Part shown: positions 52,056-60,972 of the stretch, one piece after another
Numbering within the stretch: position 1 is the first letter of the stretch
Layout: each line of letters begins with the position of its first letter
Source of the DNA: Bacteroidota bacterium
GTDB taxonomy: Bacteria > Bacteroidota > Ignavibacteria > Ignavibacteriales > Melioribacteraceae
Reading direction: 5' to 3'
Assembly: GCA_018818165.1 (NCBI GenBank)
Contig: JAHISP010000036.1
Location: 62,001 to 126,000, forward strand
DNA: 64,000 nt
Notes under the pieces: generated by a model
Databases searched by the model: none
What the model saw: only the letters and a program-made list of their open reading frames with translations
What the model was told of the DNA's origin: nothing
Program-made: the position numbers and the translations under genes

Positions 52056-53948
52056 TTAGTTATTTCTTACAAAGTTTAGCAATTGATTCTGTAAATTTTT
52101 AGCGCCATTGAATCTTGGATTTACCATTAAGCAACTATTTATAGCATCAAGTGCGGCTTTATAATTTTGAGTCAATGAATAAGCGCCTGCTAAATTGTAA
52201 TAAACTTGAGCATCTTGTGAATTGTATTTTAATGACTTGCTTAAATATTTTATTCCAATATCAGTCTTCTTTTTTGACAATTCAATTATTCCAATCCATT
52301 TACTTGCAAACGCATTTTCCTTAATTTTATCGTATTTGTATAAATAGGGAAGTGCTTCATCAAACAGTTTTAGCGTAATTAAATTATTGCTAATCATTTC
52401 ATAATAATCATATACAAAAGGATATTGAAAAATTACGGCATCCATTTCTGCCAAATAATTTTTAATATCACCTTTTTTGAAAAACCAAGTAGCCATTTTT
52501 CGATGTGCTTGTTCCCACGATAATTTGTTATCTATTACAAAAAGAGCTAATGAATCAGAAAAATTTTGAACATCAAAACTTTCAATTATTTGCGCCAAAG
52601 ATTTTGGACTTTTAACAAAAGGCCAATCGCCTTTAAGAATTGTAAGTCTGTATCTGCCAATTGTTGAATCAAGATGAGTAAAATTATAATGTTCTCTTAC
52701 AAACTTATCTTGAAATTCATTATTTACAATGTCAATTTTGGAATCTGGCAATAAATTATCCTCCAACATTTTTTCAATAAATAATTTACCAATTTCTTGA
52801 TAACCAGTAATTGTTGGATGAAGATGGTCGGTCATTAAATTATTTCCAACAACTCCATTTGGACTAATTTTATTGAATTTTTCTTCCGCAAAAACAACTG
52901 GATAATTGTATTTTTCCGCTAGTCGTTTTATTACCTCGTTAATTTCAGTGGGCGCTCGAAAGCGTAGGGCATCCAAGTCTTTTGCTTTTGTGAAAAACTC
53001 CAATGCTTTTGTAGTGTTTTTGGAAACCAATTCATCCATTCCTAAATCATAATTAAATTGAGCGGAAGTATCATCTTTTTTATTGTTAGAAACAAAAGGT
53101 GGTTGATCTTTCAAATTGCTCACTAAATCGGATAGAATAACTTTTACTCCAGCATCTTTTGCCATTTGCAGCATTTCGTCTAAATTTCCCTCAAACTGAT
53201 TTATTCCAATTTTATAAACTGGTGAATCAAATTCTATCATTTGGTCACTTGCCATTCGCGACATTAAAGTGCCACCTTTTCCCTCTGGTTTTGGAAACAA
53301 GGACATAACACTTTTTATAAAATTGCGTAATAACTGAACGGTTTTATATTTATTGGCAAAAAGCATTTCTTTTACAATCCATCTTGAATTACCAAGAGAT
53401 TCCAAAGAGCCAGCTCCAAGTGCACCGTAATATTCATTATGACCAGCATAGATTAAAATTAAATCTGGCTTTTGCTCCAAAACTCCATGCATCATATCAA
53501 GTAATGAATAACTGCTTATTGCTGCCATTGCGCAATTTATAACTTCAATAGTTTTTTCGGGATAAAGCAATTCCAAACGCATTTTTACATATCGAGCAAA
53601 TGAGCCATTTGGTGTAAAAGGATAACCTGCGGCGCTGCTTCCACCTAGAATGAAAATTCTAATGCTATTATCTTTTTTGTTTATATCAAATAAATCTTGA
53701 GATGGGTAAGGAGTAGCGTCAGTAGTGTAAAAATATCGTTTAGCAATTTCTGGATTGCACATCATTTTTTGAGAATCTATATATTCCCATTGATTAAATT
53801 TTTCTCCATAGTTGAAAATAGAAAGTCCAATTTCTAAAAAAACGATTAAAAATATTGGAATAAAAAGAAGCAGTAAATTGAAATAAAATGGATACTTTTT
53901 TTTATCTTTTACAACACTTGTCTGTTTTTGTATTTTAACTTTAGCCAA
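52056..53948 (-). CDS. SGNH/GDSL hydrolase with C-terminal TPR-like repeats (TTG start)
   Basis: Membrane-anchored esterase or lipase-like protein of 630 residues. One N-terminal helix (FNLLLLFIPIFLIVFLEIGL) puts the rest outside the cytoplasm. The hydrolase has block I FILGGSSAAGYPF (nucleophile Ser), block III YAGHNEYYGALG, and block V DHLHPTITGY with the Asp/His of the triad. The C-terminal 200 residues carry TPR-like helices (AQVYYNLAGAYSLTQNYKAA). The start is TTG at 53948 with GAGGA four bases upstream. It is convergent with the carbamoyltransferase/SxtJ/SxtK genes; in saxitoxin clusters a GDSL lipase (SxtL) follows that same trio. It probably adds or removes an acyl group on the modified product; this is inferred. 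Confidence 0.88.
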   Translation of the reverse strand: MAKVKIQKQTSVVKDKKKYPFYFNLLLLFIPIFLIVFLEIGLSIFNYGEKFNQWEYIDSQKMMCNPEIAKRYFYTTDATPYPSQDLFDINKKDNSIRIFILGGSSAAGYPFTPNGSFARYVKMRLELLYPEKTIEVINCAMAAISSYSLLDMMHGVLEQKPDLILIYAGHNEYYGALGAGSLESLGNSRWIVKEMLFANKYKTVQLLRNFIKSVMSLFPKPEGKGGTLMSRMASDQMIEFDSPVYKIGINQFEGNLDEMLQMAKDAGVKVILSDLVSNLKDQPPFVSNNKKDDTSAQFNYDLGMDELVSKNTTKALEFFTKAKDLDALRFRAPTEINEVIKRLAEKYNYPVVFAEEKFNKISPNGVVGNNLMTDHLHPTITGYQEIGKLFIEKMLEDNLLPDSKIDIVNNEFQDKFVREHYNFTHLDSTIGRYRLTILKGDWPFVKSPKSLAQIIESFDVQNFSDSLALFVIDNKLSWEQAHRKMATWFFKKGDIKNYLAEMDAVIFQYPFVYDYYEMISNNLITLKLFDEALPYLYKYDKIKENAFASKWIGIIELSKKKTDIGIKYLSKSLKYNSQDAQVYYNLAGAYSLTQNYKAALDAINSCLMVNPRFNGAKNLQNQLLNFVRNN

Positions 53949-54045
53949 AAAATCCTCACTAAAAATATATTTTGATAACTAAAATAGCACAAAAATATAT
54001 TTATTTCTTTCCGAAACTGGATTAAATTAATTATGGAAAAGTAAT

Positions 54046-56535
54046 TTAGCGAAGAAGTAGCATTTTTTTACTTTGTGTGTAAGTGCCAGATTTCAAAGTG
54101 TAGTAGTAAACTCCAGAAGCTAAATTTCTTGCGTCAAATTGAACTGAGTAATTTCCAGCATTTTGTTCTTTATTTACAAGAGTAGCTATTTCCTGTCCGA
54201 GAATATTATATATTTTTAATGTAATTGGTTGTGTGTAATTGTTTTTTGCATTTTGAGGAATTGCATATTGGATTGTAGTTGTTGGATTAAATGGGTTTGG
54301 AAAATTCTGGTCAAGTCTAAATTCGGAAACTAAATTATTGTTTTCTTCAACTGAAACAGTCGGCTCGGAGTAATTTGCCGTAAGATTATCAAAAAATATT
54401 GAGCCAGAGTAATTTGTATTTACAACTCTTCCCGATGCTAAAATAACAGCTATTCTGGTTAAAGTGATTGGAAAATGGAAAACATTTGTGGCAACTAATG
54501 GAATTGGTTTTGAAAATTTTGCCTTCAAAGTATCAAAATGCTCGTCCACATCAAGTTGTTTATCAGCAAGAATTGCAAACTCCTCGCCACTATAATTTGT
54601 TACAATAAATGCAATTGAGTGCTTAAAATCATTCCCATTTGCGTCCAATCCAAAATTAAGAGGAATTCCTTCAATTGGAATATTTGTATTTAAATAAGCC
54701 CAATTTTGCACTCCAGATTGATAAACAAAATTATAATTTAGTTTAACTGAGGAATTTCCTTCAGTAAAATGCGAGTTAGCAATTTCAATATTGCTTTTAG
54801 AAGTGTCTATATTTTCGCCACTGAAACTCCAATTATCCAAAGTTTCAAAGCTATTTAAAATGGAAGTTCCATTTTTCATTGAAATTGTAACAATTGCTGT
54901 GTCGCTAATTTCGTTCCAAATTACAATTATTTTTGTTGTTCCTTCCGAAATTCCGGTAAATTTTCCAAGTGAGTCAATTGTTCCAACATTTGTATTTGTG
55001 GAAGTCCAGTTAAAATTGTTAGTTGATAGTTTTTGGTCAAATCCAAAAACATCAAAAGCTTTAACACTAAATTGAACGCTATTTGTCGTATCGGCAAAGA
55101 GAACTTCGGGTGAAATTTGCAACTTAACAATTGAATTTACAATTACAAGCGATGAATCAAGCAAGCCATCGTATTCGGCAATTACATATCCAGTATCAGC
55201 TTTTCCGCCCGCTGTAAATAATCCAGTTGTTGATATTGAGCCAAAATTATGACTTAATGAATAATTTACATTTGCAGTTGTTATAGTGATTGGATTAAAA
55301 AACTCGTCAGTTCCGCTAGCATTAAATTGATAATTTTTAGCAGAAAACACTTTTGCATATTTTGTGTTTAAATTTATTTTCGATAAGCTAGATTTATTAT
55401 CCAACGAAACAACCATCAAACTATTTGAAACACTGCGTTCACCACCAGCATCGGATGGCGAATTTACGATACTATTTCGCACTACCATTGTTGTTGAGCC
55501 GCCACCATCCATATTAACAGCGCGATAAACTCCGAAATTGACTAAAAAATCAGCAAGCTCTGGTAACGACATTCCATTGCTTGTTGTTTGCCTTCCATCA
55601 ACTGTTACAAGATATAAATAGCGTTTGTCTTCACTAAATCCCGCCGCAGTTCTTGGATGGCGTGCAGACGCAAATGTGTTTGAACCGCCTTCTTCGACAT
55701 AGCAAGCAAGAGCACAGTTTTCGCCGTTACTAACAATTTTTGGATATCCGTTTAGCAGAGTTACAATATTTTCTGGGGCGGGAGAAATTTTTTGAATCAC
55801 GGAAATAGTATCACCAATTGAAATTAGTGAATCAATAAAATCTTTTGAAGTTCCATGTCCAGAAAGTACAACTTTTCCTTTTGATAAAGCCATTGAGCCT
55901 TGTCCAACTTTTTTATCAACTACAATATATTTTACTGTGTCGTTTACTTGAATTTTTGAAATTGGTTCAACCAAAATTTCGCTTCCATATTGGTTGGTTC
56001 CAGTTGTAGTTCCAAAATAAGAATTAAAAAGAATTAGAAAGTCAGTTTCACGAGTTTTGTTTATTCCATTAATGTTTTTAGAAGTTTTATCACTCAAAAT
56101 GAGTTTTGAACTTAATGAAAGTCGCTCGATAAAAGGCTCTTTATCTGAAGAAAAACCAATTGTTGACCAATTATTATTTTGCGTAATTATTTCACCTTCT
56201 CTAATTTGCATTCCAACATCTTGACCATTTCCGTCAAAAAATCCACCATTAATAGCACCAACAATATGATGTCCTTCAGAATTATAACGCGCTGACATGG
56301 CGGAAGTTTTTTCAAATCCAGTAATTTTGTCCTTACTAATTCCAGCTTCAATTTTTATAATTTCTTCTTGTAAGTCAATTTTTAGAATATCTAAAGTCCA
56401 CGGAACATTTGGCTCATGCACAGAATAATGGAAAACGCCTTTTGCAACTTGTTTTATTGATAAAGTATCAAATTGATGTTGCGAAAAAATTGTTAAATTT
56501 AACGCAAAAAAATAAAAAAGTAATGTTTTTTTCAT
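54046..56535 (-). CDS. Phosphodiester glycosidase (NAGPA/DUF2233) with Ig-like domain and T9SS tail
   Basis: Secreted protein of 829 residues (signal MKKTLLFYFFALNLTIFSQ). The catalytic region (about 20-365) belongs to the NAGPA family, which cleaves sugar-1-phosphodiester bonds. It contains VGAINGGFFDGNGQDVGMQI, ARHPRTAAGFSEDKRYLYLV, VDGRQTTSNGMSLPELADFL and the hallmark NMDGGGSTTMVV. A Big_2-like domain follows (FNWTSTNTNVGTIDSLGKFTG), then a beta-sandwich of about 150 residues, then a type A sorting domain (QNFPNPFNPTTTIQYAIP to SKKMLLLR). The gene is divergent from the acyl-ligase fusion, with a strong palindrome between them. It may degrade teichoic-acid-like or other phosphodiester glycans outside the cell. 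Confidence 0.9.
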   Translation of the reverse strand: MKKTLLFYFFALNLTIFSQHQFDTLSIKQVAKGVFHYSVHEPNVPWTLDILKIDLQEEIIKIEAGISKDKITGFEKTSAMSARYNSEGHHIVGAINGGFFDGNGQDVGMQIREGEIITQNNNWSTIGFSSDKEPFIERLSLSSKLILSDKTSKNINGINKTRETDFLILFNSYFGTTTGTNQYGSEILVEPISKIQVNDTVKYIVVDKKVGQGSMALSKGKVVLSGHGTSKDFIDSLISIGDTISVIQKISPAPENIVTLLNGYPKIVSNGENCALACYVEEGGSNTFASARHPRTAAGFSEDKRYLYLVTVDGRQTTSNGMSLPELADFLVNFGVYRAVNMDGGGSTTMVVRNSIVNSPSDAGGERSVSNSLMVVSLDNKSSLSKINLNTKYAKVFSAKNYQFNASGTDEFFNPITITTANVNYSLSHNFGSISTTGLFTAGGKADTGYVIAEYDGLLDSSLVIVNSIVKLQISPEVLFADTTNSVQFSVKAFDVFGFDQKLSTNNFNWTSTNTNVGTIDSLGKFTGISEGTTKIIVIWNEISDTAIVTISMKNGTSILNSFETLDNWSFSGENIDTSKSNIEIANSHFTEGNSSVKLNYNFVYQSGVQNWAYLNTNIPIEGIPLNFGLDANGNDFKHSIAFIVTNYSGEEFAILADKQLDVDEHFDTLKAKFSKPIPLVATNVFHFPITLTRIAVILASGRVVNTNYSGSIFFDNLTANYSEPTVSVEENNNLVSEFRLDQNFPNPFNPTTTIQYAIPQNAKNNYTQPITLKIYNILGQEIATLVNKEQNAGNYSVQFDARNLASGVYYYTLKSGTYTQSKKMLLLR

Positions 56536-56570
56536 AGTATTTTAAGTTAATAATTATAAAAATATTAATG

Positions 56571-56597
56571 TATTTTAGTAACTAACTTACTAAAATA
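56571..56597. promoter_or_regulatory. Perfect palindrome in a divergent promoter region
   Basis: TATTTTAGTAA (56571-56581) and TTACTAAAATA (56587-56597) form an 11-base inverted repeat with a 5-base centre. It lies 35 bases upstream of one gene start and 32 bases from the ATG of the other. The size and symmetry fit a dimeric repressor operator. The regulator is unknown. Confidence 0.5.
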
Positions 56598-56629
56598 AAA
56601 TTTTACAATTTGAAATTTTGCGAGGATTT

Positions 56630-59092
56630 ATGTTTTTGCAACCATCTGAAAAAACAGCCATTATTTATAAAAATGAAGTGATTAGTTATAATTTGCTTTT
56701 GAAAACAATTTCGCAATACTCAACTTTGTTTGATGAAGCAAAAACCCAAAAAATTGCAATTTATTTGGAAAACCGTCCAGAATGGGTTTACACATTTTAT
56801 TCTGGAATGATGACGCAGTCAATTCTTGTTCCAATTGATTTTATGCTTCCACCAGATGATGTTGCATATATTTTAAACGATTGCCAGCCCGAAGTAATTT
56901 TCTATTCCAACGAAACGGAAACGCGTGTTAACGAAACTTTATTGCAAGTAAATCACGCAATGATAAAAATAAATATTGATAATATAAATTTAGCCGAAAT
57001 AGATTGTGAAACGCGTGCATTAGCTCCATATAACGATGATGATGTTTTTTCAATTATTTATACTTCTGGAACAACAGGAAAGCCCAAAGGTGTTATGCTG
57101 ACTTTTGGCAATATTGAATCAAATATTTATGGAACAACAAAATACGTTGAAATATTTAAAGAACGTTCGCGCACTTTGGTTTTGCTTCCATTGCACCACA
57201 TTCTTCCACTTGGTGGAACTGTTTTAATGCCGCTTTATGTTGGAGGTACAATAGTTTTTTCACCATCTTTGCTTTCTGAAGATGTAATAGCAACTCTTCA
57301 AAACCACAAGATAAATATAATTGTTTCCGTTCCAAGATTTTTTGCATTAATCCGAAAGGGAATTAGAGAGAAAATAGATTCCAATAAAATTGCTTCATTA
57401 CTATTTAAAATTGCTGAAAAGAGAAAATCAAGAAGTTTCTCAAGAAAAATATTTAAAAAAGTACACGAAAAATTTGGTGGTGAAATTGAAACTTTTGTTA
57501 GTGGTGGTGCAAAGCTTGATGAAAATGTTGCACGCGATTTCCAAACTCTCGGTTTTGAAGTTCTTGAAGGTTATGGAATGACAGAAACATCACCTATGAT
57601 TACTTTTATTCGACCTGGTAGAGTTAAAATTGGTTCGGCTGGCGAGGTCTTTCCTGGAATGGAAGTAAAATTTGAAGATGGCGAAATTCTTGCTCGCGGA
57701 CCAAATTTAATGAAAGGATATTACAACAAAGAAGCTGAAACAAATGAAGCAATTATCGATGGTTGGCTTCACACTGGTGATTTAGGTCATTTGGATGATG
57801 AGGGATTTTTATTTGTAACTGGAAGGAAAAAAGAATTAATTGTTTTATCCAATGGTAAAAATATTACTCCAGAAGAAGTTGAAATTAAACTATTAGCTGT
57901 TGATGATATTACAGAAGAAGTTGGTGTTTATATGGAGAAAGATCAATTATTTGCTATAATCTATCCTAATTTAGTAAAAGTAAAGACAAGAGAAATTGCT
58001 GATATAAGTGAGTACTACAGGTGGGAAGTAATAGCTAAATACAATGAAAAATCGCCATCATACAGACGAATTACTAATTTCACAATAGTTGAAGAACCGC
58101 TTCCAAGAACACGCTTAAGTAAGCTTAAACGATTTATGCTTCCAGAAATTGGGAAAGGAAATTCAATTAGAAAAGAGAAAAAAGAAGCAGATTTAGAATT
58201 TGAAGAGTATAAAATAATTAAGGATTTCTTAGTTAAGGAAAAGGAAAAAGAGGTTTTTCCATCCGACCATTTTGAATTGGATTTAGCTCTTGACTCACTT
58301 GATAAAATAACATTTCTTTCATTTTTGAGTTCAACTTTTGGAGTAGAACTGGTTGAAGATAATTTGGTCAAATATTGTACTGTTGAAAAAATATCTAATT
58401 ATATAAAAGAGAATAAAACTAAAATAAATATTGAAACAATTGATTGGAAAGCAATATTTAAAGAAACGGTAAATCTTAATCTTCCTAAAAGCTGGATTAC
58501 CGTAAACTTATTCAAAAACTGGTCAAGACTTGTTTTTATGTTTTACTTTAAAATTAAAGCCGAAGGACTTGAAAGACTTCCCAAAGGACCATTTATTATA
58601 GCTCCTAATCATCAAAGTTTTTTTGATGGACTTTTTGTTACAATGTTCATTAAAAATAAAATTATGAAACAAACATATTTTTATGCAAAGAAAAAACATA
58701 TTGGTAATAAGTTTATTAATTTCTTAGCAAATAAGAATAATGTAATTGTTGTGGATATAAATAACGATTTAAAAAAATCTCTTCAAAAGATGGCTGCGGT
58801 TCTAAAAAGTGGAAAAAATATGATAATTTTCCCAGAAGGAACTCGTTCAGTTGATGGAGAATTAGGCGATTACAAAAAAACATTTGCAATTTTAAGCAGC
58901 GAATTAAATGTTCCTATTGTTCCTGTGGCAATTGGTGGAGCTTATAAAGCGCTTCCAAAAGGGAGTTTTATTCCAAGACCTTTTAAAAAAATATGTGTAA
59001 AGTTTTTAGAGCCCATTAATCCCGCTGGACATTCTTATGATTCATTGACAAATGAGGTGTACAAGAAAGTTGCATCTGAATTAAAGTGTTAA
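56630..59092 (+). CDS. Fused acyl ligase, acyl carrier protein and PlsC acyltransferase
   Basis: An 820-residue three-domain enzyme for membrane lipid acylation. The AMP-binding ligase (about 1-500) has IIYTSGTTGKPKGVML, GYGMTETSPM and HTGDLGHLDDEGFLFVTGRKKELI. An acyl carrier domain follows (about 515-600) with the phosphopantetheine site LDLALDSLDK, Ser at about 556. The C-terminal PlsC domain has NHQSFFDGLF (His 661, Asp 666) and FPEGTRS. The ligase could load a fatty acid on the built-in carrier for direct transfer to a lysophospholipid. Aas of E. coli fuses ligase and acyltransferase but in the other order and without a carrier domain. The start is ATG 56630 behind GAGGA; a TTG at 56618 is rejected. 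It is transcribed away from the glycosidase gene. Confidence 0.9.
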   Translation: MFLQPSEKTAIIYKNEVISYNLLLKTISQYSTLFDEAKTQKIAIYLENRPEWVYTFYSGMMTQSILVPIDFMLPPDDVAYILNDCQPEVIFYSNETETRVNETLLQVNHAMIKINIDNINLAEIDCETRALAPYNDDDVFSIIYTSGTTGKPKGVMLTFGNIESNIYGTTKYVEIFKERSRTLVLLPLHHILPLGGTVLMPLYVGGTIVFSPSLLSEDVIATLQNHKINIIVSVPRFFALIRKGIREKIDSNKIASLLFKIAEKRKSRSFSRKIFKKVHEKFGGEIETFVSGGAKLDENVARDFQTLGFEVLEGYGMTETSPMITFIRPGRVKIGSAGEVFPGMEVKFEDGEILARGPNLMKGYYNKEAETNEAIIDGWLHTGDLGHLDDEGFLFVTGRKKELIVLSNGKNITPEEVEIKLLAVDDITEEVGVYMEKDQLFAIIYPNLVKVKTREIADISEYYRWEVIAKYNEKSPSYRRITNFTIVEEPLPRTRLSKLKRFMLPEIGKGNSIRKEKKEADLEFEEYKIIKDFLVKEKEKEVFPSDHFELDLALDSLDKITFLSFLSSTFGVELVEDNLVKYCTVEKISNYIKENKTKINIETIDWKAIFKETVNLNLPKSWITVNLFKNWSRLVFMFYFKIKAEGLERLPKGPFIIAPNHQSFFDGLFVTMFIKNKIMKQTYFYAKKKHIGNKFINFLANKNNVIVVDINNDLKKSLQKMAAVLKSGKNMIIFPEGTRSVDGELGDYKKTFAILSSELNVPIVPVAIGGAYKALPKGSFIPRPFKKICVKFLEPINPAGHSYDSLTNEVYKKVASELKC

Positions 59093-59098
59093 TATTAA

Positions 59099-59128
59099 AA
59101 ACCCCTGCAAAATATTTTGAAGGGGTTT
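59099..59128 (+). terminator. Rho-independent terminator after the acyl ligase fusion
   Basis: AAACCCCT (59099-59106) pairs with AGGGGTTT (59121-59128), and CAAAAT/ATTTTG inside extends the stem. The T-run is short. Confidence 0.8.
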
Positions 59129-59227
59129 AATAAATAAGTATAAATAATATCTACTCGTATAAAATTCAAAATAATTGGCTAAAATCAATTCATCAAATAA
59201 TTACTTATTTATTTTTTAATAATCTGG

Positions 59228-59437
59228 TTATTCTTCTTTTCTAAACCCATCAATAGGTTTAGATTGAATTCTTTCTAATAAATTGAAATAGACTTGTTCA
59301 AGCTCAAGCTCAGTTTTAAATTCAACCGTAATCTTATCATGATCAGTATAGAAATGAATTTTATTTCCCTTCATATCTTTTTCAACTTTTGTAATATGAT
59401 CAAAATTAATTAATTTGTCAAAAACTTCAATCCACAT
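59228..59437 (-). CDS. Small hypothetical cytoplasmic protein
   Basis: A 69-residue protein I do not recognise. It starts MWIEVFDKLINFDHITKVEK and alternates charged strands and a helix (ELELEQVYFNLLERIQ), with no signal or membrane segment. The strand pattern (FDHITKVEKDMKGNKIHFYT, DKITVEFKT) looks like a small beta-barrel or PH-like fold, but this is only an impression. A good ribosome site (AGGAGATAGT then ATG) on the minus strand supports it as a real gene. It is alone between the acyl-ligase terminator and the NifX-like gene, both at some distance. Confidence 0.7.
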   Translation of the reverse strand: MWIEVFDKLINFDHITKVEKDMKGNKIHFYTDHDKITVEFKTELELEQVYFNLLERIQSKPIDGFRKEE

Positions 59438-59660
59438 ACTATCTCCTATAATTGGTTTTATTATTATCGAAAAATATATTTTCTTCTTTAATATAGCATG
59501 AAATTATTTGATTATTTCAAGTGCAAGATCAGCTCATATTAAAATGAGAAGTTGTAAGAATTTAACATTCATACAATTTTTGCACTTCTATTTTTGACAT
59601 AACGTAAAGAACAAATACAAAAAATACTTTAGGAATTATTAAAACTGTTTGGGTAAAAAA

Positions 59661-59999
59661 TTAAAGTTTTTCTAACTTATTTGCTTTGAAATCCTCCAAA
59701 GCTTCTTTTATTGACTTATCACCAGCTCCAATAAATATTTGCATTTTAGTGCGTTCTAAAACTTTTGCGGCGTTTCCACCAGGTCCGTTTCCAGTAATTA
59801 AAATATCAATATTTGCATTAAAAAGTCTCTGTGCTGTTTTTGGTCCAGCTCCATGAGCTTCTGCAGCAGAATCACTATTTTCAATAATATCAATTAATTC
59901 TGTTTCTTCGTCATAAATTAAAATATACTCACATCTTCCGAAACGAGCATCAACTATAGAATCTAAATCTTTACCTTTACTTGTAAATGCGATTTTCAT
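59661..59999 (-). CDS. NifX/NifB-type iron-molybdenum-cofactor-binding-like protein (second copy)
   Basis: The 112-residue protein is of the dinitrogenase iron-molybdenum cofactor family (NifX/NifY/Orp type). The family fold shows as MKIAFTSKGKDLDSIVDARF, FGRCEYILIYDEE and the loop GPKTAQRLFNANIDILITGN, which continues GPGGNAAKVLERT and ends with a short helix. An AAAGGAAAC ribosome site precedes the ATG. It is the last gene of the ORP-like group, 94 bp after the second MinD-type ATPase. There is no nifHDK, so the bound cofactor is unlikely to be FeMo-co; the related Orp of Desulfovibrio binds a Mo-Cu-S cluster. The cofactor here is unknown. Confidence 0.88.
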   Translation of the reverse strand: MKIAFTSKGKDLDSIVDARFGRCEYILIYDEETELIDIIENSDSAAEAHGAGPKTAQRLFNANIDILITGNGPGGNAAKVLERTKMQIFIGAGDKSIKEALEDFKANKLEKL

Positions 60000-60093
60000 A
60001 AAGTTTCCTTTTTTAAAATTTAATTATTTATTTAGCATTATTAACCAATTGTTACATTGCTAAATTGTTACCAACAATAAAACACTTTAACAA

Positions 60094-60969
60094 TTAAGCA
60101 ATTATTCTTTTTATTTTTTCCCAACTATTGGTTAAAATTTCGGTTAGTTCGCCTTTGTCATATTCAACAATAGTTTGAGCGTTTGTCATAGCTTTAGTAA
60201 AATTTTCATTGTATGGAATTGAAGCTATGTGTTCAATATTTTCTTTTTTTAGGAATTCGAGAATTTCATCGGTTCCATTTTTATTAATATCAAATTTGTT
60301 GATTATACATCCAGCTTTTATTTTGAAAGATTTAACCAAATCGTAAACGCGCTTTAAATCATGAATGCCCGAAATTGATGGTTCAGTAATCAATAATACA
60401 AAATTTGCTCCAGATAGTGATGAAACAACTGGACAACCGATGCCTGGCGACCCATCTATTAAGATATAACTTTTACTAATTGATTCGGCTAAGATTTTAG
60501 CTTCATTTTTAACTTTAGTTACTAGTTTGCCAGAATTATCTGAGCCAATGCCAAGGCGTGCATGAATCATTGGACTGTTAAGACGAGTTGTGGATGTAAA
60601 CCATTTGCCCGAATAGGCTGCTTTCAGTTCAATAGCAGAAGTTGGACAAACTTTTGCACAGTACGCACAACCTTCGCAATCAATTGAATCTACTTCAAAA
60701 TGGTTATTCTTAAATGGAATTGCATCAAAACGACATACATTTGCACAACGTCCACAATTTGTACAATATTTTTGGTCAATTTCTGCAATAAGACCACTAT
60801 AAAAATCTTCTTCTTTTGCAAAATCTGGTTTAAGTAAAAGATGCAAATCAGCCGCATCCACATCACAATCGGCAACTAAAACATCATTTCCAGCAAGATA
60901 TGCAAACGATGCTGTAATAGACGTTTTTCCAGTTCCACCTTTGCCTGAAATAACAACAATCTCTTTCAT
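60094..60969 (-). CDS. MinD/Mrp-type ATPase with 2x4Fe-4S ferredoxin insertion (second copy)
   Basis: A 291-residue P-loop ATPase of the MinD/ParA/Mrp group. The deviant Walker A is SGKGGTGKTS near the N-terminus, and the A' Asp lies in VADCDVDAADLHLLL. A bacterial two-cluster ferredoxin domain is inserted at about 65-120, with CTNCGRCANVC and CEGCAYCAKVCP. The rest continues the ATPase (LIDGSPGIGCPVVSSLSGAN, LLITEPSISGIHDLKRVYDL). It starts 3 bp after the paralogous ATPase, so the two are surely cotranslated. This double arrangement is known from the ORP clusters of sulfate reducers. The role is likely Fe-S or mixed-metal cluster assembly or delivery, which is inference. Confidence 0.92.
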   Translation of the reverse strand: MKEIVVISGKGGTGKTSITASFAYLAGNDVLVADCDVDAADLHLLLKPDFAKEEDFYSGLIAEIDQKYCTNCGRCANVCRFDAIPFKNNHFEVDSIDCEGCAYCAKVCPTSAIELKAAYSGKWFTSTTRLNSPMIHARLGIGSDNSGKLVTKVKNEAKILAESISKSYILIDGSPGIGCPVVSSLSGANFVLLITEPSISGIHDLKRVYDLVKSFKIKAGCIINKFDINKNGTDEILEFLKKENIEHIASIPYNENFTKAMTNAQTIVEYDKGELTEILTNSWEKIKRIIA

Positions 60970-60972
60970 ATT

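Noticed and set aside
49473-53948. A saxitoxin biosynthesis locus
   Set aside because: Only the tailoring-type genes are present; no polyketide synthase, amidinotransferase or other core genes are in the window.
56618-56629. TTG at 56618 as the start of the acyl-ligase fusion
   Set aside because: GAGGA, the ribosome site for ATG 56630, would lie within the gene.
60048-60071. Direct repeat AATTGTTAC twice in the gap before the second NifX-like gene
   Set aside because: Two short copies only; no array and no evidence of a regulator site.
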